From positions 62,001-126,000 of the forward strand of contig NZ_WMIC01000010.1 in the NCBI RefSeq assembly GCF_009711135.1: DNA of 64,000 nt, given 5' to 3'. A program made the position numbers and the translations under genes. This document shows, piece by piece, positions 1-9,808 of this stretch (its first letter is position 1; each line of letters opens with the position of its first letter). A model generated the notes under the pieces. It saw only the letters and a list, made by a program, of their open reading frames with translations, searched no databases and was not told the origin of the DNA. The DNA is from Flavobacterium sp. LC2016-01. GTDB taxonomy: Bacteria > Bacteroidota > Bacteroidia > Flavobacteriales > Flavobacteriaceae.

Positions 1-3000
1 CCGGGTGTAAATGTAAATGTTTCGGGCACGAACATGCATAGTATAACCGATTTTGACGGAAGCTTTTCTATTGACAATGTGCCCGCTGAAGGTATCATAG
101 AAGTCTCAGGGCTGACAATAGAAAAAAAATCTTTTTCAATAGGAGGGCGTACGCAATTGACACTTTTTGTGGAAGAGAAAATATCTGTTATGAAAGAAGT
201 TGTTGTGACAGGTTATCAGACTCTTGAGAGAAAACACTCTACGGGAGCCATCGCAACAGTAGATGAAAAAACATTAAATGAAAATATCAATCCCAGCTTA
301 TTAGCCGCCTTGGAAGGCCGTGTTGCAGGTTTGATGTTTCAAAAAAATCCTAACGGATCTTCAGCCGATAAACCTATTTTGAGAGGTATAGGAACTTTTT
401 CTTCTCTGCTGGTTGGTTACAGTCCGCTAATAGTAATTGATGGCCTGCCAACTGAAATGACTCTGGATGAAATTAATCCTTACGATATTGAAAGCGTCAA
501 TGTTCTTAAAGATGCCGCTGCAGCTTCTATTTATGGTTCAAGAGCCGCAAATGGTGTTATTGTTTTGAGTACTAAAAAAGGAAGCGGCAGTTTAAAAGTT
601 ACTGTAAATTCTGATTTCTTTATTTCTGCAAAACCTAATTTAAGAGATATGAATTACGCTTCAACAAGCGATATGATAGATTTTGAACAAGCAGTTTACA
701 ATAGAGAAAGAGCAAGGTTTACCAATACTGCCACTATGTTCAACAACTATGGAGATATTGGAAGCAGCAGTATCAAATATTACAGTCCGCTTTACCAATT
801 AAACAGAGATTTGGAAGATGGAAAAGTAAGCAGCGCCGATTATAACAGTACCATTGCCCAATGGAAAAAAAACGATTATTATAAGGATTACAGTGATAAC
901 GTATGGCAGAATGAATTCAGACAGCGTTACAACGTTACATTTTCAGGAAGTACAAGAAAGCAAAACACTTTTGTATCATTGAATTATGATGAATCTAAAG
1001 GACGTATCAAATACAACAACAGCAATAACTTTAACCTTTATGCTAAAAGCAGTTTTCAGCTGAATAACTGGCTGGAGGCTACAATTGGTGTCAATGGAAC
1101 GTTCAGCAATGACGATATAACCGATGTAGATTACGGCAATTATGATATCCAAAAAAGATACGAACGTATTACTGATGACAATGGAAATCTGGTAATGTCA
1201 CCATTTGTAAATCTAAGTGATGGTTTTACTTCGAGCGGTCTTATGAATCCTCAGATCGCTCAAAAATTAGCGGCTTTAAGCGGTTTTAAATCTTTGGAGT
1301 TTAATGTTTTAAATTCGCTTCAGGAAGGAATTAAACAGCAGAATTCATTAGGATTAAGAGCTTTTGCAAACATCAGAGCCAAGCTGTGGAAAGGTTTAAG
1401 TTATAACACACAATTTCAATACGAGGCCAGAAGAAATGAGAGCTCAGAATACAATGACGTAAATTCATATAAGATGCGTTATGCCATTAATGCATTAACG
1501 GGATATACTCCTACTACAAATACTTATACTTATGTGGATGGTTTTTCTACCGGAGGACGATATAAACAATTGAGCAATCAAGCCAGTAATTATACTTTTA
1601 GAAACCAATTAGATTATAATCAGGAATTTGCTGAGGGGAAACATACTGTTAATGCAGTTGCTGGTTTTGAAATGAGAGAAACCAGTTCTCCCAGAAATAT
1701 TGAACAAATTAGATACGGTTATGATCCTGTAACACTTACTTCTGCCGTACTTAATAGTTTGGCACTAAGCCAGACGGGCGTTGCAAGTTACATTTATGGC
1801 AGTAATAGAACGCTAGCAGCTGTCACAAGAACGCAGCAAGAATCCCTGCATCGCTATTTTTCAGTATTCAGTACTTTAAATTATACTTTTTTGTCTAAAT
1901 ATAACTTGACAGGAAGTTATAGAGTAGACCGAGCAGATTTGTTTGGAGTAGATCCTAAATATAAAAATCGCCCATTATGGTCAACAGGTCTGGGATGGAA
2001 TGCCAGCAGTGAAGATTTTATGAAAGAGGTAAAATGGGTTAGTGCGCTTAAGCTTAGAGCTACCTATGGTATTAATGGAAATATAGATCAATCTACAACT
2101 CCATATGTGACGGCTACAAGAAAAAATGATAACTTATATCAGTCTTTACAATATATCAACGTAACAGCACAGCCAAATCCTATGCTGAGATGGGAGAAAA
2201 CACAGACAACCAATTTTGGTGTAGATTACAGTTTGTTTCGCAGTAAGTTAAACGGAAGCATTGATATTTATCGTAAATACAGTTCAGATTTATTAGCGAC
2301 AACCGATTTGGATCCTACAGTTGGTGCCTTATCCAGAAGAATTAATGCAGGAGCTTTGTTAAACAAAGGTGTAGAATTTAGTGTAGGTTCTGAATGGTAT
2401 AATAACGGGAATTTCAGAATTGGTTCTAATGTAATTTTTGGCTTTAATAAAACTACCGTTGAAAAAATTACCAGAGCAGAATCGACAGCTTCTAATTATG
2501 TAGGCTTTCCAGGCGATTACTTTTTAGAAAACGAAGCATACAATAGTTTATATGCTTACAAATATGGAGGAACAGTAAACGGTTATCCTTATATTTTAGA
2601 TGAGAATGGAAATCCATCAATTACTTTTGATGCCAGCGGAAATCCTATTCCTACTTCTGTAAAATCAGTAAATAATGTTGCTGCCTTAGTTAACATGGGG
2701 AGTCTAATGCCCACTTATACAGGTTCATTATCACAGCGATTTTCATACAGACAATTTGATTTGAATTTCTTGTTTGTTTTCTCAGGCGGAAATGTGATGC
2801 GTAAGGAGACTATTGATATGAGTTCAGATCTGGTAAATCTTTCAGGTATTACGGATCGTTACACAGATACGAATCAAAACGGCAATACACGTTTGTATGT
2901 AGATTTAGCGGAAAATGTCAGAAGTTATGCCGGAACGATCAGCGCACAGTGGAGAAACTCAGATGTAAATGTTGTCGATGGGGATTATATTAAGTTGAGA

Positions 3001-3207
3001 AATATTTCAATGGCTTATAATCTGTCAAAAGCTTTTGCCAATAAAATGAAAATAGCATCGGCTAAATTTACTTTTCAAATGAATAATATCTGGTATTGGA
3101 GTGCCGCTGGGAATCGTATTGATCCAGAAGTTTATTCTGCTAACTCTGGTACGCGAAATCTGCCATCGCCTAAAACGTACTTATTAGGTCTTAATCTTAC
3201 CCTTTAA
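1..3207 (+). CDS. SusC/RagA-family TonB-dependent outer-membrane receptor, 5' end missing
   Basis: This is a TonB-dependent outer-membrane importer that would work with the SusD lipoprotein encoded three bases downstream. The reading frame is open back to base 1, and the first codons (PGVNVNVSGT) belong to the carboxypeptidase-like regulatory domain that precedes the plug in SusC proteins, so the true start and signal peptide lie outside the window. The plug follows, with the typical VIDGLP and SVNVLKDAAAASIYGSRAANG stretch split around base 520. The barrel then runs to a C-terminus ending in LGLNLTL, the usual terminal beta-strand signal. About 1,068 residues are visible. The neighbouring metalloprotease suggests a peptide or protein ligand (inference), as for RagA of Porphyromonas. 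Confidence 0.95.
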   Translation, partial: PGVNVNVSGTNMHSITDFDGSFSIDNVPAEGIIEVSGLTIEKKSFSIGGRTQLTLFVEEKISVMKEVVVTGYQTLERKHSTGAIATVDEKTLNENINPSLLAALEGRVAGLMFQKNPNGSSADKPILRGIGTFSSLLVGYSPLIVIDGLPTEMTLDEINPYDIESVNVLKDAAAASIYGSRAANGVIVLSTKKGSGSLKVTVNSDFFISAKPNLRDMNYASTSDMIDFEQAVYNRERARFTNTATMFNNYGDIGSSSIKYYSPLYQLNRDLEDGKVSSADYNSTIAQWKKNDYYKDYSDNVWQNEFRQRYNVTFSGSTRKQNTFVSLNYDESKGRIKYNNSNNFNLYAKSSFQLNNWLEATIGVNGTFSNDDITDVDYGNYDIQKRYERITDDNGNLVMSPFVNLSDGFTSSGLMNPQIAQKLAALSGFKSLEFNVLNSLQEGIKQQNSLGLRAFANIRAKLWKGLSYNTQFQYEARRNESSEYNDVNSYKMRYAINALTGYTPTTNTYTYVDGFSTGGRYKQLSNQASNYTFRNQLDYNQEFAEGKHTVNAVAGFEMRETSSPRNIEQIRYGYDPVTLTSAVLNSLALSQTGVASYIYGSNRTLAAVTRTQQESLHRYFSVFSTLNYTFLSKYNLTGSYRVDRADLFGVDPKYKNRPLWSTGLGWNASSEDFMKEVKWVSALKLRATYGINGNIDQSTTPYVTATRKNDNLYQSLQYINVTAQPNPMLRWEKTQTTNFGVDYSLFRSKLNGSIDIYRKYSSDLLATTDLDPTVGALSRRINAGALLNKGVEFSVGSEWYNNGNFRIGSNVIFGFNKTTVEKITRAESTASNYVGFPGDYFLENEAYNSLYAYKYGGTVNGYPYILDENGNPSITFDASGNPIPTSVKSVNNVAALVNMGSLMPTYTGSLSQRFSYRQFDLNFLFVFSGGNVMRKETIDMSSDLVNLSGITDRYTDTNQNGNTRLYVDLAENVRSYAGTISAQWRNSDVNVVDGDYIKLRNISMAYNLSKAFANKMKIASAKFTFQMNNIWYWSAAGNRIDPEVYSANSGTRNLPSPKTYLLGLNLTL

Positions 3208-3210
3208 AAA

Positions 3211-4635
3211 ATGAAACATATATATACAATAACGCTGTCGCTATTGATGTTAACTGTAACATCATGCGAAGAATACACAGATGTAACACCTAAAGGAGCT
3301 TTAGTTGTTGAAACAGCAGCACAATTTTACGAAATGGTATCACTGCCTAACAGAGGTTATCCAATCAATAATTTTCAGTATTTGTCAGATGACCAATGGA
3401 TGAAGGAATCCAACGTAATCGGAATAACTCCAAATGTTGACATTATTAATTTTACTTTTGATGAAAATACAGATAGAGTTTCTTTACTTAAAGCTTCCAG
3501 TTTTTATAACCAGGCTTACGCTTACATCAACAGATGGAATACCATTATTTCATTAGTTGATGATAGTAAAGGAGATGAAGCGACCAAAAAAATAGCAAAA
3601 GCCGAAGCTAAAATTAATAGAGCTTACGACCATTTTTTGTTAGTAAATACGTATGCAAAGGCTTATGATCCGCAGACTGCTGCAACGGATGGAGGCATCT
3701 GTATAATGGATAAATTTGATCTGGAAGCACAGCCAGCAAAATCAACAGTGGCTCAGGTTTACGATTTTATTCAAAAGGATATAGAGGATGCACTGCCTTA
3801 CCTTCAGGAAAAACCACTTGATGTTTATCACCCTTCATTGGCATTTGCTTATGCTTTTAAAGCTAAAGTTCATTTGTTTAAGCGTGAAATTGCAAAAGCA
3901 AAAGAAGCCGCTGAAAAATCATTAAGCTATAATAATCAAATATTTGATATGGTTGCCTACAACAAACAAGGCGGGCCAAATGTAGTTAGTGTACCTGCTG
4001 CAAATAATGTAGAAGTATTGAGCTACCAGTACATGACAGGCTACAATGAGATGAGCTTTGCTTATCAATATATTATAAGTCCAGAACTCAGAACTTTATT
4101 CGGCACAAACGATGCGCGTTTTAATTTGTTTTTTAATACCACCAGCACGACAAATCTGGATCAGGGTTCCAACACGGCTTATTGGTCAATTGTGTACACG
4201 AAATATTTTTATTCTACGGTCGGCATGAAAACAACCGAGGTATATTTGATGCAGGCTGAATGTTATGCCAGAGAAGACAAATATGCAGAGGCGGTTGCTA
4301 TTCTAAATACCTTGCGAGCAAAACGCATTTTATCAGGAACTGTAAATTTAGATGTTCCAGCGACCAGAGCAGCAACGATGCAGCTGGTTATAAACGAGCG
4401 CAGAAAAGAACTGCTTTTAGGTTTCAATCGTTTCTTTGATTTGAAAAGATTAAATACTGAAACGGAATATGCAAAAACCATTACAAGAGTATTTCCGCTG
4501 GTTAACAAGACTGTTGCTCAAAAAACGTATACGTTACAGCCTAATTCGAGGTTATACATTATTCCATTTCCTTTGTCTGCCCTGACAAAAAATCCAAAAC
4601 TTACATTAAATACAGACGAGAAACTTCCGTTTTAA
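3211..4635 (+). CDS. SusD/RagB-family surface lipoprotein
   Basis: This is the substrate-binding lipoprotein partner of the upstream SusC. The N-terminus is a lipoprotein signal ending in TSC with the lipidated cysteine at residue 19, followed by the SusD-typical CEEYTDVTPKG. The 474-residue length fits the family. The C-terminal part has the standard segment TTEVYLMQAECYAR, the TPR-like helices and ERRKELLLGFNRFFDLKRL. It starts three bases after the SusC stop and ends six bases before the metalloprotease, so it is transcribed with both. The ligand cannot be read from the sequence. A RagB-like peptide-binding role is suggested only by the protease next door. Confidence 0.93.
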   Translation: MKHIYTITLSLLMLTVTSCEEYTDVTPKGALVVETAAQFYEMVSLPNRGYPINNFQYLSDDQWMKESNVIGITPNVDIINFTFDENTDRVSLLKASSFYNQAYAYINRWNTIISLVDDSKGDEATKKIAKAEAKINRAYDHFLLVNTYAKAYDPQTAATDGGICIMDKFDLEAQPAKSTVAQVYDFIQKDIEDALPYLQEKPLDVYHPSLAFAYAFKAKVHLFKREIAKAKEAAEKSLSYNNQIFDMVAYNKQGGPNVVSVPAANNVEVLSYQYMTGYNEMSFAYQYIISPELRTLFGTNDARFNLFFNTTSTTNLDQGSNTAYWSIVYTKYFYSTVGMKTTEVYLMQAECYAREDKYAEAVAILNTLRAKRILSGTVNLDVPATRAATMQLVINERRKELLLGFNRFFDLKRLNTETEYAKTITRVFPLVNKTVAQKTYTLQPNSRLYIIPFPLSALTKNPKLTLNTDEKLPF

Positions 4636-4640
4636 TTCCA

Positions 4641-7082
4641 ATGAAAAAATTATTTATATTAATGATCATGCTGGTGGGCTTACACCAGCATGGTTTTGCC
4701 CAAACTCCTGAAAAAAAAGCAGATAGTACCAGCACGCAGCCAAAAGGCATGCAGCCTTACAATAAGATAATCACTGATAAGGCTAAAAGCAAGTCGGGAT
4801 TATTCGTTGTCAGTCAAGTGGATACTAAATATTACTTTCAAATTCCGGACAGTTTGTTTAACAGATATATGCTGGTGGTAACCCGTTATCTTTCAACTCC
4901 TGAAGGTTTTGGCCGTTTTGGTGGTGAGAAAGCCAACGAGCAGACAATTTATTTTGAGAAAGGAACTAATAATACAGTTTATGTTAGATCGCTGCAATAC
5001 AGGCAAGATGTTCGTAATGCCGATTCTATGCTGGCAAAAGCACTGGCAGGGAGCAACGAGAATCCAATTGTGGCCGCTTTTCCAATCAAAACAACCAATC
5101 CAGACAACGGAAATGTTGTCATTGATGTAACTGATATTTTCAAGAAAGATAATCCGATGTTTTCTATCGAAAGTAAAGAGAAAACAGAGAAAAAATTAAC
5201 CGCTCTGGCTGATGATAAGTCTTTCATAGAAATGATAGATACCTATCCTATTAACGTAGAGGTTAAAACGACAAAAACCTATACTAATGCAGCAGCAAGC
5301 AGTGGAACGGTAACGTTGAGGTTAAATACTTCATTAGTACTATTGCCAAAAACGCCAATGCGCAAACGTTTTGCTGACGAAAGAGTAGGGTATTTTGCCA
5401 ATAAATATGTTCTTTTTGATGATGAGCAGCAGCGTGCTCAAGTGAAGTATATAATTCAGCGTTATCGTCTGGAACCTAAGGATAAGGATATTAAAAAATA
5501 TGAAAGAGGCGAACTGGTCGAGCCGAAAAAACAAATCGTTTATTATATTGATCCAGCAACGCCAAAAAAATGGAGACCTTATCTGATTGCAGGAATCAAC
5601 GACTGGCAGAAAGCTTTTGAAGCGGCTGGTTTTAAAAATGCAATTGTAGGCAAGGAGTGGCCCGAAAATGATCTTACGATGAGTTTAGAAGATGCCAGAT
5701 ATTCAGTAGTTAGATATTATGCATCAGAAACACCTAATGCTTACGGACCGCGTGTGAGCGACCCAAGAAGCGGGGAAATCATTGAAAGCCATGTGGGCTG
5801 GTATCATAACGTAATGAAATTAGTCCAGAGATGGTATATGATACAAGCAGGAGCTTTAGATCCAAGGGCCAGAAAAATGCACTTAGATGATGAATTGATG
5901 GGACAGTTAATCCGTTTTGTTTCTTCTCATGAAATTGGACATACTATTGGTCTGCGTCATAACATGGGAGCCAGCAGCGCTACACCAGTTGAAAAACTAA
6001 GAGATAAAAAATGGGTTGAAGCCAATGGTCATACCGTTTCTATAATGGATTATGCCCGCTTTAACTATGTGGCACAGCCAGAAGATGATATTAGTCCGCA
6101 GGGCCTTTATCCACGTATTGGAATGTACGATAAATGGGCGATAAAATGGGGCTACAATTATTTTTCAAAAACTAAAGATGAGTTTGAAGAGGAAAATATG
6201 CTCAGCAAACTAGCAACTGATAGCTTGACCGCTAATCCTAAATTATGGTTTGGAGGAGAAGGAAAAGAGGAAGATCCTCGAAGCCAGACAGAAGATTTAG
6301 GTGATGACGCAGTTCTTGCAAGCGATTACGGAATTAAAAATTTAAAGCGTGTTGTGCCAAACCTTATTGAATGGACCTACGAGCCAAATGATGCTTATGA
6401 TAATTTAGCAGATATGCACAAAGCGGTTGTAAAACAATACAGCATGTATTTATACCATGTGCTTAAATATATTGGCAACAACTATGTTACCAAAAGAACT
6501 GTTGATGAAAAAGGCGCAGTGTATCAGCCGGTTCCTAAAGCCAAAGTAAAAGCAGCTGTTGATTACGTTGGAAGACAATTATTTACAGCTCCTCTTTGGA
6601 TGTATCCTCAGGATATTAGCCAGCTCATTTCTTTAAAAACTTCAGAGGAAATATCAGATCAACAGAATCAGGTTTTAAATATTCTGTTAAGTTCTGGGAT
6701 TTTGTATAATATCAGTCTTAAATCAATGCAGTTTGAAGGAGCTTACACTGTTCCGGAGTTTTTAAACGATCTGCAGCAGACTGTCTGGGTAAATTTTAGC
6801 GGCAACGAAAAATTAGATTACTACAGACGCAGTTTACAGCGCAGCTATATCGATAAGCTTTACTTGTTACTACTGCCTAAAGAAGCGGAAGGAAGCAGAG
6901 CTTTAAATAACGCACAGCGCAGCGATGTAAGGTTGTATGCCAAACAGCATCTTATAAAATTAAGAGCAGATGTTGTAAAATTGATGAGCGGAACATCAGG
7001 AATAAACAAAGAACATTTCGAAGGAATATTAATCGAAATAGATAAAATAGCAACAAAATTAAATTCAACTACGACGATATGA
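4641..7082 (+). CDS. Secreted zinc-dependent metalloprotease (DUF5117/DUF5118 type)
   Basis: This is a large secreted metzincin-like protease. A signal peptide of about 20 residues ends at FAQ. The zinc site HEIGHTIGLRHN gives the HExxHxxGxxH ligands H430, H434 and H440 with catalytic E431. The Met-turn follows as SIMDY with the methionine at 469. Flanking regions match the architecture of Bacteroidota proteins annotated as zinc-dependent metalloproteases with DUF5117 and DUF5118 domains, and 813 residues is a normal length. Its position after a SusC/SusD pair suggests that it cuts proteins into peptides for import, in the periplasm or at the surface (inference). Its stop overlaps the start of the next gene by four bases (ATGA). 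Confidence 0.9.
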   Translation: MKKLFILMIMLVGLHQHGFAQTPEKKADSTSTQPKGMQPYNKIITDKAKSKSGLFVVSQVDTKYYFQIPDSLFNRYMLVVTRYLSTPEGFGRFGGEKANEQTIYFEKGTNNTVYVRSLQYRQDVRNADSMLAKALAGSNENPIVAAFPIKTTNPDNGNVVIDVTDIFKKDNPMFSIESKEKTEKKLTALADDKSFIEMIDTYPINVEVKTTKTYTNAAASSGTVTLRLNTSLVLLPKTPMRKRFADERVGYFANKYVLFDDEQQRAQVKYIIQRYRLEPKDKDIKKYERGELVEPKKQIVYYIDPATPKKWRPYLIAGINDWQKAFEAAGFKNAIVGKEWPENDLTMSLEDARYSVVRYYASETPNAYGPRVSDPRSGEIIESHVGWYHNVMKLVQRWYMIQAGALDPRARKMHLDDELMGQLIRFVSSHEIGHTIGLRHNMGASSATPVEKLRDKKWVEANGHTVSIMDYARFNYVAQPEDDISPQGLYPRIGMYDKWAIKWGYNYFSKTKDEFEEENMLSKLATDSLTANPKLWFGGEGKEEDPRSQTEDLGDDAVLASDYGIKNLKRVVPNLIEWTYEPNDAYDNLADMHKAVVKQYSMYLYHVLKYIGNNYVTKRTVDEKGAVYQPVPKAKVKAAVDYVGRQLFTAPLWMYPQDISQLISLKTSEEISDQQNQVLNILLSSGILYNISLKSMQFEGAYTVPEFLNDLQQTVWVNFSGNEKLDYYRRSLQRSYIDKLYLLLLPKEAEGSRALNNAQRSDVRLYAKQHLIKLRADVVKLMSGTSGINKEHFEGILIEIDKIATKLNSTTTI

Positions 7083-7600
7083 AAAATATACTAGTTATCG
7101 CGCTAATCTTCATAAGCAGTTTAGCACAAGCGCAAGTAACATCAAAAGAAGAAGTAGCTCCAGAATTGGTTCAAAAAAGAGAAGAACAAAAAAAAGAGAT
7201 TACTAAAAATTATCTGGCTTTGAAAAATAGCTTTTTAACTTCAGATAGTTTGGGAGTTGTTAAAAATGCAGAGGCATTGAAAAATTCATTAAAGAATTTC
7301 AAGTTTAAAAAATTAACTCTTGAAAAAATGAACGAAGCTACGACATCAAGAAAAGAAATGGTAGAGCTGTCAACACAGCTTACCGCAACTAAAAACATTA
7401 ATAAGCAGCGTAAAATTTTTGAAACGCTTTCGGTTAAATATTGGGAGCAGGCATCAAAATTCAAAGCGGCTGATGCGACATTGTATTTACAGATCTGCCC
7501 AATGACTGGTGCTGTCTGGACAAGTGATAGTAAAGAAATTAAAAATCCTTACTATCCAAAAAATATGCTGACTTGTGGAGAAGTAAAAGCAAGTTTGTAG
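7079..7600 (+). CDS. Small exported DUF3347-like protein
   Basis: This is a 173-residue exported protein with a signal peptide of about 18 residues ending in AQAQ. The C-terminal part contains ICPMTGAVWTSD, then IKNPYYPKNMLTCGEV. This pattern is typical of the DUF3347 domain found alone or fused to CusB/HlyD efflux adaptors in Bacteroidota, where the CPM and CGE cysteines are thought to bind copper or another metal. It overlaps the metalloprotease stop by four bases, so translation is probably coupled. It may handle metal for the protease or bind a released product. Both are inference, and its exact function is unknown. Confidence 0.75.
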   Translation: MKNILVIALIFISSLAQAQVTSKEEVAPELVQKREEQKKEITKNYLALKNSFLTSDSLGVVKNAEALKNSLKNFKFKKLTLEKMNEATTSRKEMVELSTQLTATKNINKQRKIFETLSVKYWEQASKFKAADATLYLQICPMTGAVWTSDSKEIKNPYYPKNMLTCGEVKASL

Positions 7601-7626
7601 TTTTTTTTAATTTGAATTAGTTTGAT

Positions 7627-7657
7627 AAATACGGTATTCTGAATAGAGGCCGTATTT
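7627..7657. terminator. Convergent terminator hairpin
   Basis: An 8-bp perfect stem AAATACGG/CCGTATTT with a 15-base loop lies between two convergent genes. It is the only clear hairpin in this 121-base gap and could end transcription from both sides. Confidence 0.55.
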
Positions 7658-7721
7658 GTCTATTTAGATAAAAAGCAAAATATTAAAAGTTCAAAAATAA
7701 CGAATAGGGAACTATACAATC

Positions 7722-9296
7722 CTAAAAGTGAATCAGTTTTTCTTCTTCAAGATCTAAATAATACATTTGTTTTCTAATGATAGATTCATCTATACTTTGA
7801 TCTTCTTTGTTTTTATCAATCAGCCATTGTCTCTGATGATTTATTAAATCAAGATAAATATTTTTAACTTCATTTCCAATCGATTCATCGTCAATTCCTT
7901 TCGTGTGATGTTCCCATTTTTGAATGAGCTGCTGTAAAGATTGATTATTTTCCAGCTGATCCTGATAAGTTGTTTTTAAATAATTCAAAGAAGATTCAGC
8001 AAGATCTTTTCGTAAAATAGTACTGGCTTCCTCTCGAGAAATCGGATCATAAATTGCCGGCAGATTTATTTTTCTAATGAAATAAGGAAGCGTTAATCCT
8101 TGAATTAATAAGGTTAAAAGGATTACAATAAAAGTGATAAACAAAATGAGATTTCGCTGCGGGAAGCCATTTCCATTGTTTAAATAAACAGGAATTGATA
8201 ACGCCGCCGCCAAAGAAACAACACCTCTCATACCAGTCCATCCAAGAATAAATGGAGTTTTATATCCGGGATTTCGTCGGTCCGCTACTGTGATAAAATT
8301 ACGGGCAATTAATGTGACAATTACGGCGCCGTATGCAGATAATAAACGGCTTATTATTAAAACAAAAGTAATTAAAACGCCATATCCAATTGCCACCGCA
8401 ATACTTGTGTCTTCGAGACCAGAAGTAATTTGAGGTAAATCTAATCCAATCAGCATAAAAACCAGTCCGTTTAAAATAAAACAAAGACTTTCCCATACAT
8501 TTATTCCTTGTATTCGGGATCTGCTGCTCAAAAAACGATGCCTGTTATTAGACAAAAGCAAACCGCCGCTAACAACAGCTAAAACACCAGAACTATGTAC
8601 TTCTTCAGCTGCAATGTATATAATGTAAGGCGTAAGAAGCGATAGAACAATATCAACATTGGCACTAGTGGGCAAGTATTTATGTGCTTTCATAAAAAGC
8701 CATCCTATTATCAAGCCAACTGCAACGCCTCCAATAATCATCCAGCTAAAACTTACTGCCGCTTTGTAAAATATAAATTGTTCTGTTGCAACCGCAATCA
8801 TTGCAAATCTGAAAATAATTAAAGAAGAGGCATCATTCAATAAACTCTCTCCTTCGAGTATAGATGAAATTGTTTTAGGAACTCTGACAAATTTTAAAAT
8901 TGCACCGGCGCTTACGGCATCTGGAGGAGATACGATGCCACCAAGTAAAAAGCCTAATGCAAGAGAAAATCCTGGGATAAAATAATTCGCTACTAATGCT
9001 ACGGAAAGGGCAGACAGAAAAACGACTATAAAGGCAAAACTTGTAATGATGCGCCTCCAGCGCCACATTTCTTTCCAGGAAACGGTCCATGCTGCTTCAT
9101 ATAATAATGGAGGAAGAAATATCAAAAAGATAAGATCCGGCTCAATTTCTACTACTGGAATTTTTGGAATAAAACTGATTGCCAATCCTGCTAATACCAG
9201 TAATACAGGATATGCTACTTTTATTTTGGCTGCCAGCATAATCAGCAGTAAAATAATCATTATTAAGCCTAAGTAAAAAGGAAAATTTTCGAGCAT
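7722..9296 (-). CDS. CPA1-family Na+/H+ antiporter
   Basis: This is an inner-membrane cation/proton antiporter of the CPA1 (NhaP/NHE-like) family. About twelve hydrophobic helices span residues 5-410, followed by a charged cytoplasmic tail of about 110 residues. The family motifs are present: the LPPLLYEAAW segment, SPPDAVSAGAI around D126 and ESLLNDASS with the N154-D155 pair expected at the ion-binding site. The 524-residue length is normal. The gene stands alone, convergent with the metalloprotease operon. The transported ion (Na+, Li+ or K+) cannot be decided from sequence. Confidence 0.92.
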   Translation of the reverse strand: MLENFPFYLGLIMIILLLIMLAAKIKVAYPVLLVLAGLAISFIPKIPVVEIEPDLIFLIFLPPLLYEAAWTVSWKEMWRWRRIITSFAFIVVFLSALSVALVANYFIPGFSLALGFLLGGIVSPPDAVSAGAILKFVRVPKTISSILEGESLLNDASSLIIFRFAMIAVATEQFIFYKAAVSFSWMIIGGVAVGLIIGWLFMKAHKYLPTSANVDIVLSLLTPYIIYIAAEEVHSSGVLAVVSGGLLLSNNRHRFLSSRSRIQGINVWESLCFILNGLVFMLIGLDLPQITSGLEDTSIAVAIGYGVLITFVLIISRLLSAYGAVIVTLIARNFITVADRRNPGYKTPFILGWTGMRGVVSLAAALSIPVYLNNGNGFPQRNLILFITFIVILLTLLIQGLTLPYFIRKINLPAIYDPISREEASTILRKDLAESSLNYLKTTYQDQLENNQSLQQLIQKWEHHTKGIDDESIGNEVKNIYLDLINHQRQWLIDKNKEDQSIDESIIRKQMYYLDLEEEKLIHF

Positions 9297-9332
9297 TCGT
9301 TATCTTTTATATAGAAATTTACAATACTTTTT

Positions 9333-9650
9333 TTAGCTTAAATTCAGGTATTCATTGGGCGCACAACCTGTATTTTTTAAAACATTCAATTAAAATGCTG
9401 TAGATATTTAAAACCAAGTTCAAATGCGATCTGGCTGATTGATTTATTGGTGCAAAAAATCTTTCTTTGGCTAAGTTAATCAATTTCAGTTGAATGTGTT
9501 CCTAAACAGATTTACCAGTTTCTTTTTTATTAAATCACTAAAATAATTAAGAGAAAGATTTAAAAGAGATGCAAAATACTCTAAGGCAGACCTGTCTCCT
9601 GTGCATTTTCTGATTGTAAATAATCATGCAGCCAATTTTCAAATTTTGAT
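9333..9650 (-). pseudogene. Decayed AraC-family transcriptional regulator (C-terminal half)
   Basis: Reading the minus strand in changing frames gives a broken AraC-type DNA-binding region. The pieces are KFENWLHDYLQSENAQETGL, then LEYFASLLNLSLNYFSDLIK, KETGKSV*EHIQLKLINLA, KSISQIAFELGFKYLQHFN and a final CAPNEYLNLS. At least three frameshifts and internal stops (TAG after KSV, TGA after HFN) separate them. The order and content match the two helix-turn-helix motifs of AraC regulators. No upstream effector domain is left. It lies between the antiporter and the dioxygenase and might once have controlled either. Confidence 0.75.
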
Positions 9651-9695
9651 AAAATAGCAGTAGTACTATTTTCTCGGGTTATAAATTACTTTCAT

Positions 9696-9731
9696 AAAAA
9701 AAGCGCTAAATCATTTGATTTAACGCTTTTT
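9696..9731. terminator. Terminator downstream of the dioxygenase gene
   Basis: A stem of about 16 bp (AAAAAAGCG..., ...CGCTTTTT) with one C-A mismatch surrounds a short AT loop and has A/T tracts on both sides. It lies about 80 bases beyond the stop of the minus-strand dioxygenase and can act in both directions. Confidence 0.75.
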
Positions 9732-9808
9732 AAGAGAACCACTAAAGGATTATGTTTAAATGGTTTCTCAATTCTATGATTTTAGATGTTTATTTTTTCC
9801 TTTTAAAA

